NCBI GenBank assembly: GCA_032209605.1
Contig: JASFXZ010000010.1
Location: forward strand, 14,405,385-14,469,384
Origin: Mactromeris polynyma
Lineage: Eukaryota; Mollusca; Bivalvia; Venerida; Mactridae
Reading direction: 5' to 3'
DNA: 64,000 bases
Shown here: piece after piece, positions 11,701 through 21,560 of the stretch
Layout of the letters: each line of letters begins with the position of its first letter
Position numbering within the stretch: position 1 is the first letter of the stretch
Translations under genes and position numbers: made by a program
The notes under the pieces: generated by a model
Told to the model about the DNA's origin: nothing
The model's input: only the letters and a program-made list of their open reading frames with translations
Databases searched by the model: none

Positions 11701-14700
11701 CTCCCTTCTATAGTATATGCCTATAAAATACTGTATATACATACATCAATGCTTTAGAAGGGAGAAGGGGAGAGACTTACGAAGGGGTATAAGGAGATAA
11801 CTCGTGACAATCTCCTGTGATTCAACGTACTTGCTATAAAGCCGAACATAACAGCCCGTACTGATATGGTAAGAACTTACATTATCACGTCTTGTAGTGT
11901 CGCACTAGTGTCAAATATCTTGTTCTTATTTTCAATCAAAGGGAGCTGATATGAGAATATGGGATAATCGTTCTGTTTCACATGTATTTCCATTTTGAGA
12001 TCAAATTGTTGTACTTATTTGACGGATTTGACGTAGATAGTACTTAGCAGATAAACATATGCATAGTTCAGGTAATGACAATAAAGCTATTTCCTTTAAA
12101 ACGTCATTAACCACGTGAAGGTAATCATTACTTTATCATTTGTAGTCAAACAGCATTTGCACTGATTGAAGGACAATGTTTGAATCCAGTTGACGTATAA
12201 AATGGCTCTATAGCTTTTAAAAATTACTGACTTAACTTTTTGTTCTTAGTATTTCACAAGATTAATTTGGCCAGTCACTATCAAAACATACCACAAATAC
12301 AGAACAATATGCATAATATATTATAAAGAACACTGATAAAAAATCATACATTTAAGGAACTCAAAATATTTTAAATCCCTACATGTTGAATTCAGATCAC
12401 TATGGATATAGCGAACAACTGATATAAAGAACAGTTTCAGTGTTCTTAAGGGTGTTCCTTATAAATATGTTTTACTGTTTTTAACTACTGCTTGATTCTA
12501 TAGTTAAGTTCCTAACCTGAAGTCCACCTGGCCATATGGTAAGCCCTTGGAGTGCATCATCTGTTGCCATATATTCAGCTAATAGAAATGTTTTGGTTCC
12601 CGGACCAAGATCACTGAGATACAGAACACTCATGTCACGTTCTCGTTGGATGTGATGAATCAGCTGTCCTAACATCACTACCACTGCCATAGAAGTCTTA
12701 GCCTAAAACATATGTATACAGTAAAGTTCACTTATAGCAAACACGGTCATAGCGAATATCTGGTTGTAACGTCCACTTTTATGGACTGATTTTGGCCCTT
12801 CTTTGTGCTATATGAGATAATGGTTTAAGCGAACTTCCTGTTATAACGTACACATTTTATTGTACGACTCGGGCCCTTCTTTGTTCTATATGTTAATAAA
12901 TTGTTATAGCAAACACCGTTATAACGAATTATCAGATAGAAAAACACATTTTTCAGTCTCGATGAAGAAAAATAAACAGAAATAACCATGATTAAGGCGA
13001 ACTCAAACACATCCATAGTACCTGTACATAGTTTCAGCATTGAACTAATTCTGCTTTTAAAAGTTGACCGTTACATATTGAGTGTTTGACTTACCGTTTC
13101 AATGTCATCTTTTGTATCCACACTTACTGATAGGGAATGCATAGTAAAACCCCAAACCCCTAAAATAGGGATTACAGTAAGACACAATATTTTGAATAAC
13201 TGCAATCGTTTCCCTTTGTTTGTAAGCGGGTCACCACGACAGCAGCCTGAAAATAGTGGATAAGTTTATTTTTGGTGTTGCCATAGAAACCGTGAGTCAA
13301 TACGGATAGACGTAGAGAGAACAGATTAATTAATAATTATAAATTAAGACTGTAAAACTCGCCAGACGACGCCAAAATATATCCGGAAACTCAATTTTTA
13401 AAATGATACAGCTTCAGTAACTTCGTTGCCAATGGTGACGCGATTTCCGATCTTTAACGTAAATGACCGATTGTGATAATAAAAACATGCTATACTATGA
13501 TATACTAAGTGAATACAGTGTTTACAAACAACTTTTATCGTTGTAGCAACTACCGTTTTATTCATTGTTATACATGTAAAATACAAAATTACAAACCGTT
13601 TGGCGTAAATTCGAGAATGTTAAATGATCTATAAAATGTAATCAAAAGCATCATCCCTTCATTTTGAAAAAAAGGACTGTTCAATATTTAAGGGTATGTC
13701 CATGATGGAAACTGGGTTGAATATCAATTATTTATATACACTCAACTTACCGTAGCCTATTTTTCCAAACAAATTCATTTGGATAAGGTCCACTATTTCA
13801 TCACTATTTACCGGCACAGCTCCCCTTTTCAAGGTCTCTGGCCTTAAATAGAAACGTCAAAATAAATGTTACAGACATTCTCAATAACACATAGACACGG
13901 CGCAAAATATAAAAGCAAACTACATCAGGTAAAAAATTCCTCCGCGAAGTCATAAATGGAACCATTTGACAGGAGGATGTCGGCAGATGAAGCCGTGTCG
14001 TAACAGAGGTCAAAGTTTATTGTTGAGATTTCTGCAAATGGGGGAGCAAGCACATCGCATACAAAACATCGGACACAAAACCTGTCTCTAAATGGCACTG
14101 TGACAGTTAATTATCGACCTGTTCAACATTGTTGTTGGAATATTAACAACCTTTTCATTGATACGTCGACATTGACCATATTTTCTATTGTACAAGAGAA
14201 AACAGGAGCGTCACACACATAATACAACACATAAGACAACGCCTCTCCACACAGATCCCAGAGAAAACAACAGTCTATAAAACATTAGGGACTGTGGAGG
14301 TGCAATGGTAAACATGCATGGGGATAGGGGGACAAGGAATGGTCTGGATGACAATAAAAAATAGTTATGTAGAATTAAGAAGAAAGGGTTGAATGCATGG
14401 AATACACCACGCAACAAGACAAGAAAGTCGGTCATCATAGGCCGAAGGGGGGGGGGGGGGGCATTGAAATTATATGAAGTAAAAAAAGGGGAACTTGACA
14501 TACGTCTATAAACTTAAATAGAAATAATGACCACGTGTGTGTACAGCGATTTACAGACTGAGATAACCGGTTGTGGTATGACTAACACTTGAGATGTATG
14601 TTCAGTCAAGTCATGAAAACGAAGGAGTGACAAATTATCACACAAAACACCACATTATCGTGATTTTACATTGAAATCTCTTCCCTATTTTTTTAGCATG

Positions 14701-15834
14701 AGTGACTTTTTCCATGGTCCAAATTGAATAGGATCTAATCATTTTCTTATCGCGCGCCATATTTGTCATTCTTCTGAAATACATCTCTACATTAAAACCA
14801 TTAAATATTATATCATTAAGTGCAATTATATTCATGTTTTCATCATGGTTATTATGTTTAGTTGTCAGGAAAAGATGAAATCCGGAAATCGCTAAAGTAT
14901 GTTTTACCGGATTGTTCTTCCGTGAGATTGGCTATACGGAGAAGTTGTCCGTTGCTTGTTAGTACTGATTGATAATTAATTCCAGGAAAACTGGTTAGGT
15001 CGACTGGCCAACGTACGTACATTAATTAAGAATTGTCGGAAAATGGCGTAAAATGGATGAAAACATTAAATGTATCTGGCTAATCTGAACATAAAATGTT
15101 TGAAATGGCTTCATCCAATATTGTTGTAACATTGGCTAAAACATCTCTATAAATAACCATTACAATGCATAACCGATTGAAAATATCTTTTTACCGTATT
15201 ACTAACCGACAATCTTGTAAATTAGCCTGATTAAAGAAACTAGAATTTTTTTTAAAAATGTTATGATGTACAAACGTCTTTCTTCAACGAATACGGATCA
15301 ATACATTATGATTTCATTCTTCGTAAATGCATGTTATTGATATTTTAACTATAGGAAACCTATTTTTCATATTTGTTTAGGAATATAAATGAACAAACAA
15401 TGAGCATAGTATTACTTTAAATACGATAATACATTAGTGAAACATCCATATAGGGTTGTTTTGTTCTGATAAATGTCAGAACAATTGGGAAATGTTTGAG
15501 TTTTGCGACTTTGTTCAACAATATTTAAGTTTTGTAAGAAGTCAGTCAGCTGACTTAACCGGTGTTCCTGGGTTACAAACCGGTATCAACCTGTTCCTCA
15601 GCAAGCAACTTAAAACTTTCACACTCAAATCAGATGTGGGGGACAAACAACTTTTGATTATCATCGAATCTGTGATCTACAGTTTTGCAGTTAATCGCTA
15701 TGTGGACTGAGCCAACCGGACGAGCTCAATATGTCCGCATTTATTTCAATCTTTGATGTACTTGTAACCGTAGTAAAAGAGATTAGTATTTAAAAGGATA
15801 CTCACTTCAAATCTGTCATCTGTTCCATCCTCAT
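5557..15834 (-). CDS. NIT-domain receptor guanylate cyclase, 8 exons, 3' part absent
   Basis: Membrane guanylate cyclase, expected to make cGMP from GTP at the inner face of the plasma membrane. Exons in transcript order: 15834-15806, 13842-13751, 13246-13095, 12702-12517, 11434-11292, 10600-10123, 8559-8347, 5752-5557. All junctions are AG/GT and all phases fit, giving 496 codons. Domains: cytoplasmic tail 1-56; transmembrane helix about 57-76; extracellular NIT-type domain about 92-350, with RERDMSVLYLSD and KEDIGVERAYGA motifs; second transmembrane helix about 358-380; signalling helix 385-425 ending LLYQMVPKSVADKLK; start of the class III cyclase domain from 432. FSDI holds Asp446 and KVETINDSYM holds Glu486 and Asp490, the expected metal and guanine residues. 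The start codon is the first ATG after an in-frame TAA. The second half of the cyclase domain, with the FGDTVN-type motif, was not found downstream. Known for the family: NIT domains sense nitrate/nitrite in bacteria; the ligand in animals is uncertain. The fold and family are secure; ligand and completeness are not. Confidence 0.9.
6484..6661 (+). CDS. Possible first exon of an unidentified gene (CxxC...CxxC)
   Basis: The ATG has a strong start context (CAAGATGGCCGCC). It opens MAASEICCTCLLWNRDIYDI and ends ...ICRNCWRKIEFVYAFRR. An AAG|GTAATC donor would sit at 6661/6662, just before the stop. The paired CxxC motifs about 30 residues apart and the FxFR-like end resemble a small zinc-binding N-terminal module of the ZAD type, but this is a resemblance, not an identification. 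It lies opposite the cyclase, inside the intron between exons 8 and 7. No second exon was found. It could equally be a chance ORF in repeat sequence. Confidence 0.3.
7766..7858. mobile_element. Foldback hairpin element
   Basis: ATATTAGTTGATTTCGATGG ... TTTTATTCCACT on the left pairs with AGTGAAATAAAA ... CCATCAAAATCAACAAATAT on the right. Arms are about 40 bp with few mismatches and the loop is only about 12 bp. Too short to encode anything; a MITE or foldback remnant. Confidence 0.75.
8030..8290 (+). repeat. Dispersed ~260-bp repeat, copy 1
   Basis: Shares GGAACGCCACATACATACGA, CACACAGACGCCAGGGAAAC, GAGGTGCAAGGGTAAACAT and GGAATGCTCTGG blocks with the segments at 14205 (same strand) and 22230 (opposite strand). 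No terminal repeats or frame recognised. It may run into exon 7's donor side; the exon itself is unaffected. Confidence 0.75.
8347..8559 (-). CDS. Guanylate cyclase exon 7, membrane helix 2 and signalling helix
   Basis: 71 codons, phase 0 both sides, acceptor ACCATCAG, donor GTAAGT. It opens with the hydrophobic run AVYALMVVVVIAMCPVIMF (second transmembrane helix). A charged helical segment follows, LYTVTLVEKTKELNMEKYKT then ETLLYQMVPKSVADKLKCSG, the dimerisation/signalling helix found before the catalytic domain of animal guanylate cyclases. Confidence 0.92.
8616..8731. mobile_element. Foldback MITE (CACAGGAGATTGTCACGAG family)
   Basis: Left end CACAGGAGATTGTCAGGAGTT pairs with right end AACTCGTGACAATATCGTGTG. 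Inner arms CCCTTTATCCATT and TGGATAAAGGG extend the pairing. There is no ORF. It lies just 5' of exon 7 on the transcribed strand. Confidence 0.75.
8800..8932 (-). mobile_element. tRNA-derived SINE, degenerate
   Basis: Minus-strand CGTCCAGTTAGCTCAGTGGGTGG has a good A box. The B box is not recognisable. Downstream GGTTAATTGAAATAAAACCA looks like a SINE tail. It lies in the intron between exons 7 and 6. Confidence 0.5.
8995..9147. mobile_element. Tigger/pogo-like MITE, copy 1
   Basis: Terminal inverted repeats CAGTAAAACCTCA and TGAGGTTTTACTG, flanked by TA on both sides (8993-8994 and 9148-9149). The interior is made of repeated AATAATAAGACCACC / GAGGTGGTCTTATTATTGAGG motifs. TA target and CAGT...ACTG ends are the pogo/Tigger pattern. 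153 bp, non-coding. Confidence 0.88.
9424..10122. other. Intronic sequence, nothing recognised
   Basis: AT-rich intron between exons 7 and 6. A 63-codon plus-strand frame at 9894 has no recognisable motif and no splice context. Confidence 0.5.
10123..10600 (-). CDS. Guanylate cyclase exon 6, second half of NIT domain
   Basis: Largest exon, 478 bp. Acceptor TTATTTTAG, donor GTACGT. It encodes the second NIT half: SIWKTLVAYQKITRCKEDIG, VERAYGAMFYATGHF, a variable middle, then WFFDNITIYLDSLLQIQLKV and the run into the second membrane helix (VLSEVIIK). The 'Y..I...KEDIGVERA.GA' motif repeats the NIT four-helix pattern. NNELNRSY and FFDNITIY give two possible N-glycosylation sites. Confidence 0.92.
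10970..11090. mobile_element. Foldback MITE, same family
   Basis: Left arm CACTGGAGATTGTCACGCGTT, right arm GGTCGTGACACAATCTCTTGTG. The centre has CCCTTATAC and GGATAAGGGG. It lies in the intron between exons 6 and 5. Confidence 0.7.
11292..11434 (-). CDS. Guanylate cyclase exon 5, NIT domain
   Basis: Acceptor TGTTACAG, donor GTAAGA. It encodes SNPREEFRSKANLMSFITQH through VDIFEEINFYSGITSEFLE and the first two bases of a Trp codon completed by exon 6. The 'R..LN..T....E.I.FYS..T' stretch is typical of the NIT middle section. Confidence 0.87.
11653..11819. mobile_element. Foldback MITE, same family, longer copy
   Basis: CACTGGAGATTGTCACGAGTT pairs with AACTCGTGACAATCTCCTGTG over about 20 bp with one mismatch. 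The centre carries TATCTCCCTTCTA and TAGAAGGGAGA, which also pair. It lies in the intron between exons 5 and 4. Confidence 0.78.
12517..12702 (-). CDS. Guanylate cyclase exon 4, start of NIT domain
   Basis: Acceptor TATGTTTTAG, donor GTTAGG, phase 0 on both sides, 62 codons. It encodes AKTSMAVVVMLGQLIHHIQR followed by ERDMSVLYLSDLG. The 'LIHxIQxERxxSxLYL' pattern is the hallmark of the first NIT helix in animal NIT cyclases. Confidence 0.88.
12720..12915. mobile_element. pogo-like element remnant
   Basis: CAGTAAAGTTCACTTATAGCAAACAC at the left, and TATAGCAAACACCGTTATAACGAA near the right. Two diverged half-units share GGCCCTTCTTTGTNCTATATG. It recalls the 'TTATAACG' subterminal motif of Tigger-like MITEs, but clear ends are lacking. 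It directly precedes exon 4 on the transcribed strand. Confidence 0.4.
13095..13246 (-). CDS. Guanylate cyclase exon 3, first membrane helix
   Basis: Acceptor TTTTCAG, donor GTAAGT. It encodes CCRGDPLTNKGKR, a basic cytoplasmic stretch, then a hydrophobic run of about 20 residues (LFKILCLTVIPILGVWGFTM) and the start of the extracellular side, ending at Thr91 in phase 0. The basic-then-hydrophobic order fits a signal-anchor helix with the NIT domain outside. Confidence 0.85.
13751..13842 (-). CDS. Guanylate cyclase exon 2
   Basis: Acceptor TATTTAAG, donor GTAAGT. It encodes the cytoplasmic tail PETLKRGAVPVNSDEIVDLI and ends in MNLFGKIGY plus one base of a Gly codon. Phase 1 matches exon 3. 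No known motif; it is placed here by frame continuity. Confidence 0.72.
14205..14475 (+). repeat. Dispersed ~260-bp repeat, copy 2
   Basis: Matches copy 1 block by block (CTCCACACAGATCCCAGAGA, GAGGTGCAATGGTAAACAT, GGAATGGTCTGG, AATACACCACGCAACAAGAC). It ends at a run of 15 G residues (14447-14461). Confidence 0.75.
14935..15012 (+). mobile_element. SINE body fragment
   Basis: GGAGAAGTTGTCCGTTGCTT and GATAATTAATTCCAGGAAAA match the body of the SINE at 3690 on the opposite strand. The tRNA head is missing, so this is a 5'-truncated copy. Confidence 0.65.
15540..15729 (-). mobile_element. tRNA-derived SINE, near full length
   Basis: The minus-strand head CGTCCGGTTGGCTCAGTCCAC has an A-box core (TTGGCTCAG). 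A B-box-like AGATTCGATGAT follows about 40 bases on. The body AAGTTGCTTGCTGAGGAACAG with GGTTTGTAACCCAGGAACAC matches the other copies. It lies just downstream of cyclase exon 1. Confidence 0.68.
15806..15834 (-). CDS. Guanylate cyclase exon 1 (start codon)
   Basis: Short first coding exon. ATG at 15834-15832 opens MRMEQMTDL, followed by a GTGAGT donor that splits a Lys codon (AA|G). An in-frame TAA nine bases upstream of the ATG rules out a longer N-terminus in this exon. It joins the 13842 acceptor in frame. A 5' non-coding exon further upstream is possible but not visible. Confidence 0.7.
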
Positions 15835-17190
15835 TGATAGTTTTTAGGTGTTTTCCAGTCCATACGAAATAAAATATTTATATCAAAAATATGTATTTAT
15901 AACATTTGTTTCCTTGCAACGAAACTGATATTTATTTCCTCAGTGTTTTCGTGACAACAAAGTTTCTATGACAACGCTAAGAATTTTGTCATGGTACGAC
16001 CAGACGATAATGTTTATTAGCGCCATTGGAAACGCATGATACAATTGCTGCCGTGCCTTTCGAGTCAATACATCACATTTGATATGTCTAGCTAATTATA
16101 GAGCCATCGCAACGTTCGGGGGGACAGACACTAGTGGTGTAACATAATCGAATTCAATCGGAGACGGTATTTCGATTCACAAAGGTATCGTGCTAGAAAA
16201 TGCACCCGTGCGTAAACTATAACATATGTTGATTTATGTATCTATCAAAACACAATAACGACTTTCCATCGTCAAGCGCACGGTTCCCCAAAGCATGAAC
16301 AACTATGTACACCCATTTTGAAATGAATATAATTATATTGAACCAGGTAATATATCCACGCTTATAAAATAACCAAACGTGTTTAATTTCTTATTACATT
16401 GCATAGGTGATAGTGCTGTTTTATTAACCGCGAACGCATCAATATATTACCTGGACCATAACTATTTTAAAATAGGTGTATTGAAATGTTCGTGTTTGTT
16501 CGTAAGCTTGACGGAGAAAATGCCGCCCTTGATTTTTGATAGAAAACATACCCAACTTTCATAGCGCCTCGCTTAGACCATTTCGCATTTTCTTTACCGG
16601 CAACTTAATTTCAATTGCGATAAACATTTTGTTTCAATTTAGAGCAAATATATAGATACTGGTCCATAAAATTGAACATAACATATAGCACAGTACAGAC
16701 AAATCGTTCTAAAATATTTGTGGTGTATATTTGATCTTCCACACATATCATGAACAATATAATTCATTAATTATCATCAAACAGTTGGATTAATAAATTA
16801 GTTTGAATTGTCGTTATATAAATAAACTAGTAAATTGATAAACTACACTCAGTGAGAGTTTACTGTGTTTTGAGTTGAAAGTACATTTTTAAAGAAAAAA
16901 GCTAATTGGTACTAGTATATTAAGTTCTCAATATATAAATAAAGTACTGCTCAGACGAAAAGAAAAATGAGGATACCGCCGACTAATATTTAGTGAAAGT
17001 ACATTACAAACTGTCAATTGTACCCCACCTACTTGAAATCGTTAATTGGTCACCACCTTAGAGGTAATGTTGTTGTTCACACATATGTCACCAGAGTGTC
17101 TAATTTGCAGGTGTCAGTCTTTAATATACAGAAATTTCTTTTACATAAAAAATCTAAAACTTATAAAATGAATATCAATAAAATATGCAG
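15835..17190. other. Upstream flank of the cyclase gene, partly repetitive
   Basis: This should contain the promoter and any 5' non-coding exon of the cyclase, but I can place neither. 16385-16545 (TTTTATTAACCGCGAACGCA ... ATTACCTGGACCAT) recurs at 20135-20235, so it is dispersed repeat sequence. Otherwise AT-rich and unremarkable. Confidence 0.5.
16385..16545 (+). repeat. Dispersed repeat (ATTACCTGGACCAT family), copy 1a
   Basis: CTGTTTTATTAACCGCGAACGC and AATATATTACCTGGACCATAA match 20135-20235. The partner half (ATGGTTTTACGCACGAGTGC at 17838 to CTATACAGTCC at 17930) matches 20275-20375, so this copy is split by about 1.3 kb of other sequence. Confidence 0.65.
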
Positions 17191-17191
17191 G

Positions 17192-17455
17192 TTATTTGTC
17201 TTAATAATTGCAACATCTGCACTACAATACTATTAGTAATAATATGATAACTTTCACTTTAAAGTATAAAATTCAACAATATCATCGCAAAAAATATATT
17301 TATTGTAATCAAGTTTAACTGTTATTAAAACTTATTTGTCTAAACAATTGCAACATCTGTATAACATTATTGATATAATTATTTTCACTTTTAAGTATAA
17401 GGTTAAACAATATCACCCCAAAAAATATACTTATTGTAATCAAGTTTTACTTTGT
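17192..17455. repeat. 140-bp tandem duplication
   Basis: TTATTTGTCTTAATAATTGC (17192) and TTATTTGTCTAAACAATTGC (17332) start two copies that run in parallel to TTATTGTAATCAAGTTT(T)A at about 17315 and 17450. The copies differ by small substitutions and indels. Confidence 0.85.
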
Positions 17456-17825
17456 AACATTTTATTTAATTTTGTTTAATTTCACACCTTTACAGATTAG
17501 AAAGTCGATTTAGTGTCACCCTAAAATTAACCAGAACAATATTTTATCTCTAGGATTTTCTATTAAAATTCACATTTCCCCCAAATTCTTCCATATAAGC
17601 GCATTCGATGTTAATTAACTGCTTGTATAATCACTGCATTCGGATTTATCACCAACACTGAATTACAAGACTGGGTAGATATATTTTATGGTTTCTCCCA
17701 GGAACTTATCAGATTAATCGGTTGTAAAACAGATAAGACTGGCCCTTATGGTCAGGACAGACAACTAGGGATCTCATACATCGATTTGTCTCCCTTGTCA
17801 ACTGTAATGAAAGTTGGACATGGTA

Positions 17826-17945
17826 ACACAAACAGCAGCTATGGTTTTACGCACGAGTGCATTTCTTTACCTAAAATGACATTGTTCATACACCTGTTTG
17901 CGGTAAATGTAACAAGCACTATACAGTCCGTTTTGATTTACTTGA
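17826..17945 (+). repeat. Dispersed repeat (ATTACCTGGACCAT family), copy 1b
   Basis: CAGCAGCTATGGTTTTACGC and GTTCATACACCTGTTTGCGG match the second half of the 20130 copy. Probably one element interrupted by later sequence that includes the 17192 duplication. Confidence 0.62.
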
Positions 17946-18196
17946 GAACGGCTTTAAACAAACGTTGAGGCGGTCAGCCAATGAAAACTTGTTTTGCAAA
18001 CGATTGACCAATATACATTGAGCACTCAATACCAGTAATATCAAGTCAAATAAGTTAGACAACAGTAAAATACATGTTAAAATATTGACAACCGTTCATT
18101 TTATATATATTGATTAAAGTGTGGTCAATTGCAAAAAGCACATCAACAAAATTAACACTGTTATTCATCATCACAGGTCCTAGGAATATACCATGT

Positions 18197-18408
18197 TGAG
18201 CCAGGTGCTTGCGTTAGCCATTTGGTGTGCTTAGACATATGCAAGAATACAAGCTTCACAGCAAACTGAGCCAGGTGCTTGCGTTAGACATTTGGTGTGC
18301 TAAGACATATGCAAGAATACAAGCTTCACAGCAAACTGAGCCAGGTGCTTGAGTTAGACATTTGGTGTGCTAAGACATATGCAAGAATACAAGCTTCACA
18401 ACAAACTG
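18197..18408. repeat. 70-bp tandem repeat, 3 copies
   Basis: Units start at 18197, 18267 and 18337 with TGAGCCAGGTGCTTG and end CAAGCTTCACANCAAAC. There are only a handful of differences between copies. Confidence 0.95.
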
Positions 18409-18536
18409 AGAGAGTAGCACATGGATGACCCCATTCACAAAACAAGCCCTACCCACGCTCAAACAACATGGTGTGCTTATTATTTTAACTCAGTAGAAAT
18501 TACTTCGAGAACCGAGTCTGTTGCTCGTATTTTAAA

Positions 18537-19203
18537 TAGGTACTTTAGCTTATGTCCAACGGGACCCATAGCTTATTTCCAATAGGTACTGTAGCTTATT
18601 TCCAATGGGTACTGTAGCTTATTTCCAATGGGTACTGTAGCTTATTTCCAATGGGTACTGTAGCTTATTTCCAATGGGTACAGAAGCTTATTTCCAATGG
18701 GTACTGTAGCTTATTCCCATTGATACTGTAGCTTATTTCCAATGGGTACTGTAGCTTATTTCCAATGGGTACTGTAGCTTATTTCCAATGGGTACTGTAG
18801 CTTATTTCCAATGGGTACTGTAGCTTATTTCCATTGGTACTGTAGCTTATTTCCAATGGGTACGTAGCTTATTTCCAATGGGTACTGTAGCTTATTTTCA
18901 ATGGGTACTGTAGCTTATTTCCAATGGGTACTGTAGCTTATTTCCAATGTGTGCTGTAGTTTATTTCCAATGGGTACTGTAGCTTATTTTCAATGGGTAC
19001 TGTAGCTTATTTCCAATGGGTACTGTAGCTTATTTCCAATGTGTGCTGTAGTTTATTTCCAATGGGTAATGTAGCTTATTTCCAATAGGAAATGTAGCTT
19101 ATTTCCAATAGGTTCTGTAGTTCTCTAATCGTGTCATTGGCATAATTTCAATAGGGAATTACCTTAGCCCCAATTGGGTGTTGAGCTTATTTCCAACAGG
19201 TTC
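18537..19203. repeat. 23-bp minisatellite, about 28 copies
   Basis: Unit TACTGTAGCTTATTTCCAATGGG. The first and last few copies are diverged and the centre is nearly uniform. It follows the 70-bp array by only about 130 bp. Confidence 0.95.
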
Positions 19204-20129
19204 CATATTACAATGCTACTTTCAGATTGAACAGACTGGGCTTTTCATTTGTTGTTAAAGATATAGACATCAAGTAGCCTACTGAATATTTTAGGCAGAG
19301 TAAAAAAACAATTACCAATTATACCACTTTTATTACAAACACATTTCATACCATGTGTGTTAAGTGTAAGTCTATCGTAATACTGAATGATATGTCGGCA
19401 TATTAGTTGTGTTAGTGACATTGGTTATGAGGTCAGGTATATCGAACATGATAGTTCTGACATCAATATTTCGGACGTGTTCTGGTGGCTTAATTCTGAT
19501 TTATAGAATTAAAAAACGTAAAAAAACATTTTTTAACAAATACGAACGTCACTAACCACTGCAAGTATGCAAGCAGTCTACATTCATACTCAACGGTACT
19601 AAAGTTTATATCATTTTACACCACAATACAGGATCAATAAAAGCTTGAAAACATATTCATAGCCAATGCATGACTTTTAGAACTATCTGTTTGAAGCTAC
19701 AGTAAAATAATACATAACAATGCAAATGCAAAACTGTATAGGAAAATGCACATCAGAAGAAATCTAGACGATGATGTCATCAATGACATCACTGATAACA
19801 TCACACACAAGAGGTCACATGACTAAACAATATAAAAAAATGGCTGCCAAATACAAAGACTTAGTTATTTATAAAAAATATGTAATTATTGTTGTAAATA
19901 CAAAGTAACACCTCATAACATGTAAATACGGAATAAAATGTAACAATAAAAAATTCAAAATAACATGTACAGCTTGTTAATATTAACCTCATGATCCTGA
20001 CCTTAATGCAATAAAATATTACACCGCTGTTACACAGAATATAACAATCTCAGGAAATTGTGTATTATCGGTGTCTATACATTGTCTGATAAAATATCAA
20101 CCTATGTTGTTCTATTATATAACTTGTAT
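19204..20129. other. No gene or repeat recognised
   Basis: AT-rich sequence. A GATGATGTCATCAATGACATCACTGA stretch at about 19770 is a short imperfect palindrome only. Confidence 0.45.
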
Positions 20130-20380
20130 AGAACTGTTTTATTAACCACAAACAAATGAATATATTACCTGGACCATTATATTTCAGACTAGTTGTATTG
20201 ATATATTCGTATTTGGCCGTAAGCTGACGAGTCGCATTTGTGTTTTAATATCAAAGTAAACCAAACAGCAGTTGTAGTTTTACGCACAAAAGCATTGTTT
20301 TACCTAAATTGGCATGGATCGGTCGTGAAAGTTCATACACCTGCTTACGGTCAATTCAAGTTTAAACAGCACTATATATT
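20130..20380 (+). repeat. Dispersed repeat (ATTACCTGGACCAT family), copy 2, contiguous
   Basis: Both halves seen at 16385 and 17826 occur here in the same order, separated by only about 30 bases. No ORF or terminal repeats identified. Confidence 0.65.
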
Positions 20381-20789
20381 TGTAATACATAACATGTAAA
20401 AAGCCAAAGACAAACATAGACAGCTAGTCAATTGTGAAAGTATGCTCACAGACGTCAAGAGGAACAGGTTAAGTTTAACACGCTATAATAACATGTATAA
20501 ATGCTAGGTAACACATAAGAACAAATGTAATAACGATATAACACATAATAACATCTTACAACACATTATGATCCCTGTAAATGTAAAATAGCACAATAAA
20601 TAGTATTGTATCTTATATATCAATATTTTTTATAGGTATAGTATTTTTCATTGATGCCTACATATTTTCAGCTTCGAGAAGATGTATACAGAACAGAATT
20701 AGACACGATTTTAACATCGATCATCCGTGATTGATTTATTGTTAACTAAAGTACATAGGCTTTCATAGTTTACCAATTTTGTGCATGAA

Positions 20790-21560
20790 TTATTTCAATG
20801 AATTTAGCGACCATGTACCTATAGTTGTCATTTTCTCTCTGTTGTAATAACATTGTTGACAAGAGACCCATGATGGTATCTACTGGGTACATTGTGCACA
20901 TGGACTTTTGAAAATGTTCAAAGTTATTCCCTATGTAAAGCTCTAGAAAACATGTGAGCCCTGGATGGGGAGGGTTTTGACACCAGAGGCATAATTTTAA
21001 CAATTTTAGTAGGAGCCCACAAAACAATGCTACATACCAAATATCAAAAGTCCTGGACAGTGCGGTTTCGGCAAATAAGAGTTTTAAAGATTTTACCATG
21101 TAATTCTCTAGAAAACCTGTGACTCCTCTAGCGGAGCCATTTTTGACCCCAGTGGCATAATTTGAACAATCTAGGTAGGGGAACACTACACAATGCTACA
21201 TACCTAATATCAATACCTTGGGTTTACTAGTTCTGGACAATAATATTTTCAAAAATCTTCCCTATCTAAATCTATGTAAAACATATCATCCCTGGGATAA
21301 TATAATCCAAAGGGACACGATTTGAATAACCGTGGTAGGGAACCATTAGAGAATGTTACATACTAAGTATTCAAGCTCTGTGCCTTATGATTCTGGACAA
21401 GAAGAATTTCAAAGTGTTTAGCGTATTTGACCTATTTATGCCACAGACTATAACCATTTGAACATATTTGAAAGAGGACCACCCAAGGGACGTTCCTGTA
21501 AAGTTTAGTCAAAACTGGTCTGGCGATTTAGGAGTAGACGCCGTTTGAATGAAAAGTTAA
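20790..21560 (-). repeat. ~165-bp tandem repeat of the bivalve-type dispersed family
   Basis: Read on the minus strand, units carry GGTATGTAGCATTGTNTAGTG, AGATTGTTCAAATTATGCC and GGGGTCAAAAATGGC. Unit starts are about 163-173 bp apart. The same monomer occurs on the plus strand at 59640-60310 and, more diverged, at 30890-31380. The right end has TCTGNCTGTTAACTTTTCATTC. The 138-codon frame here is incidental. Confidence 0.82.

Noticed and set aside
20770..21186. 138-codon minus-strand ORF
   Set aside because: It lies entirely within the 165-bp dispersed repeat.
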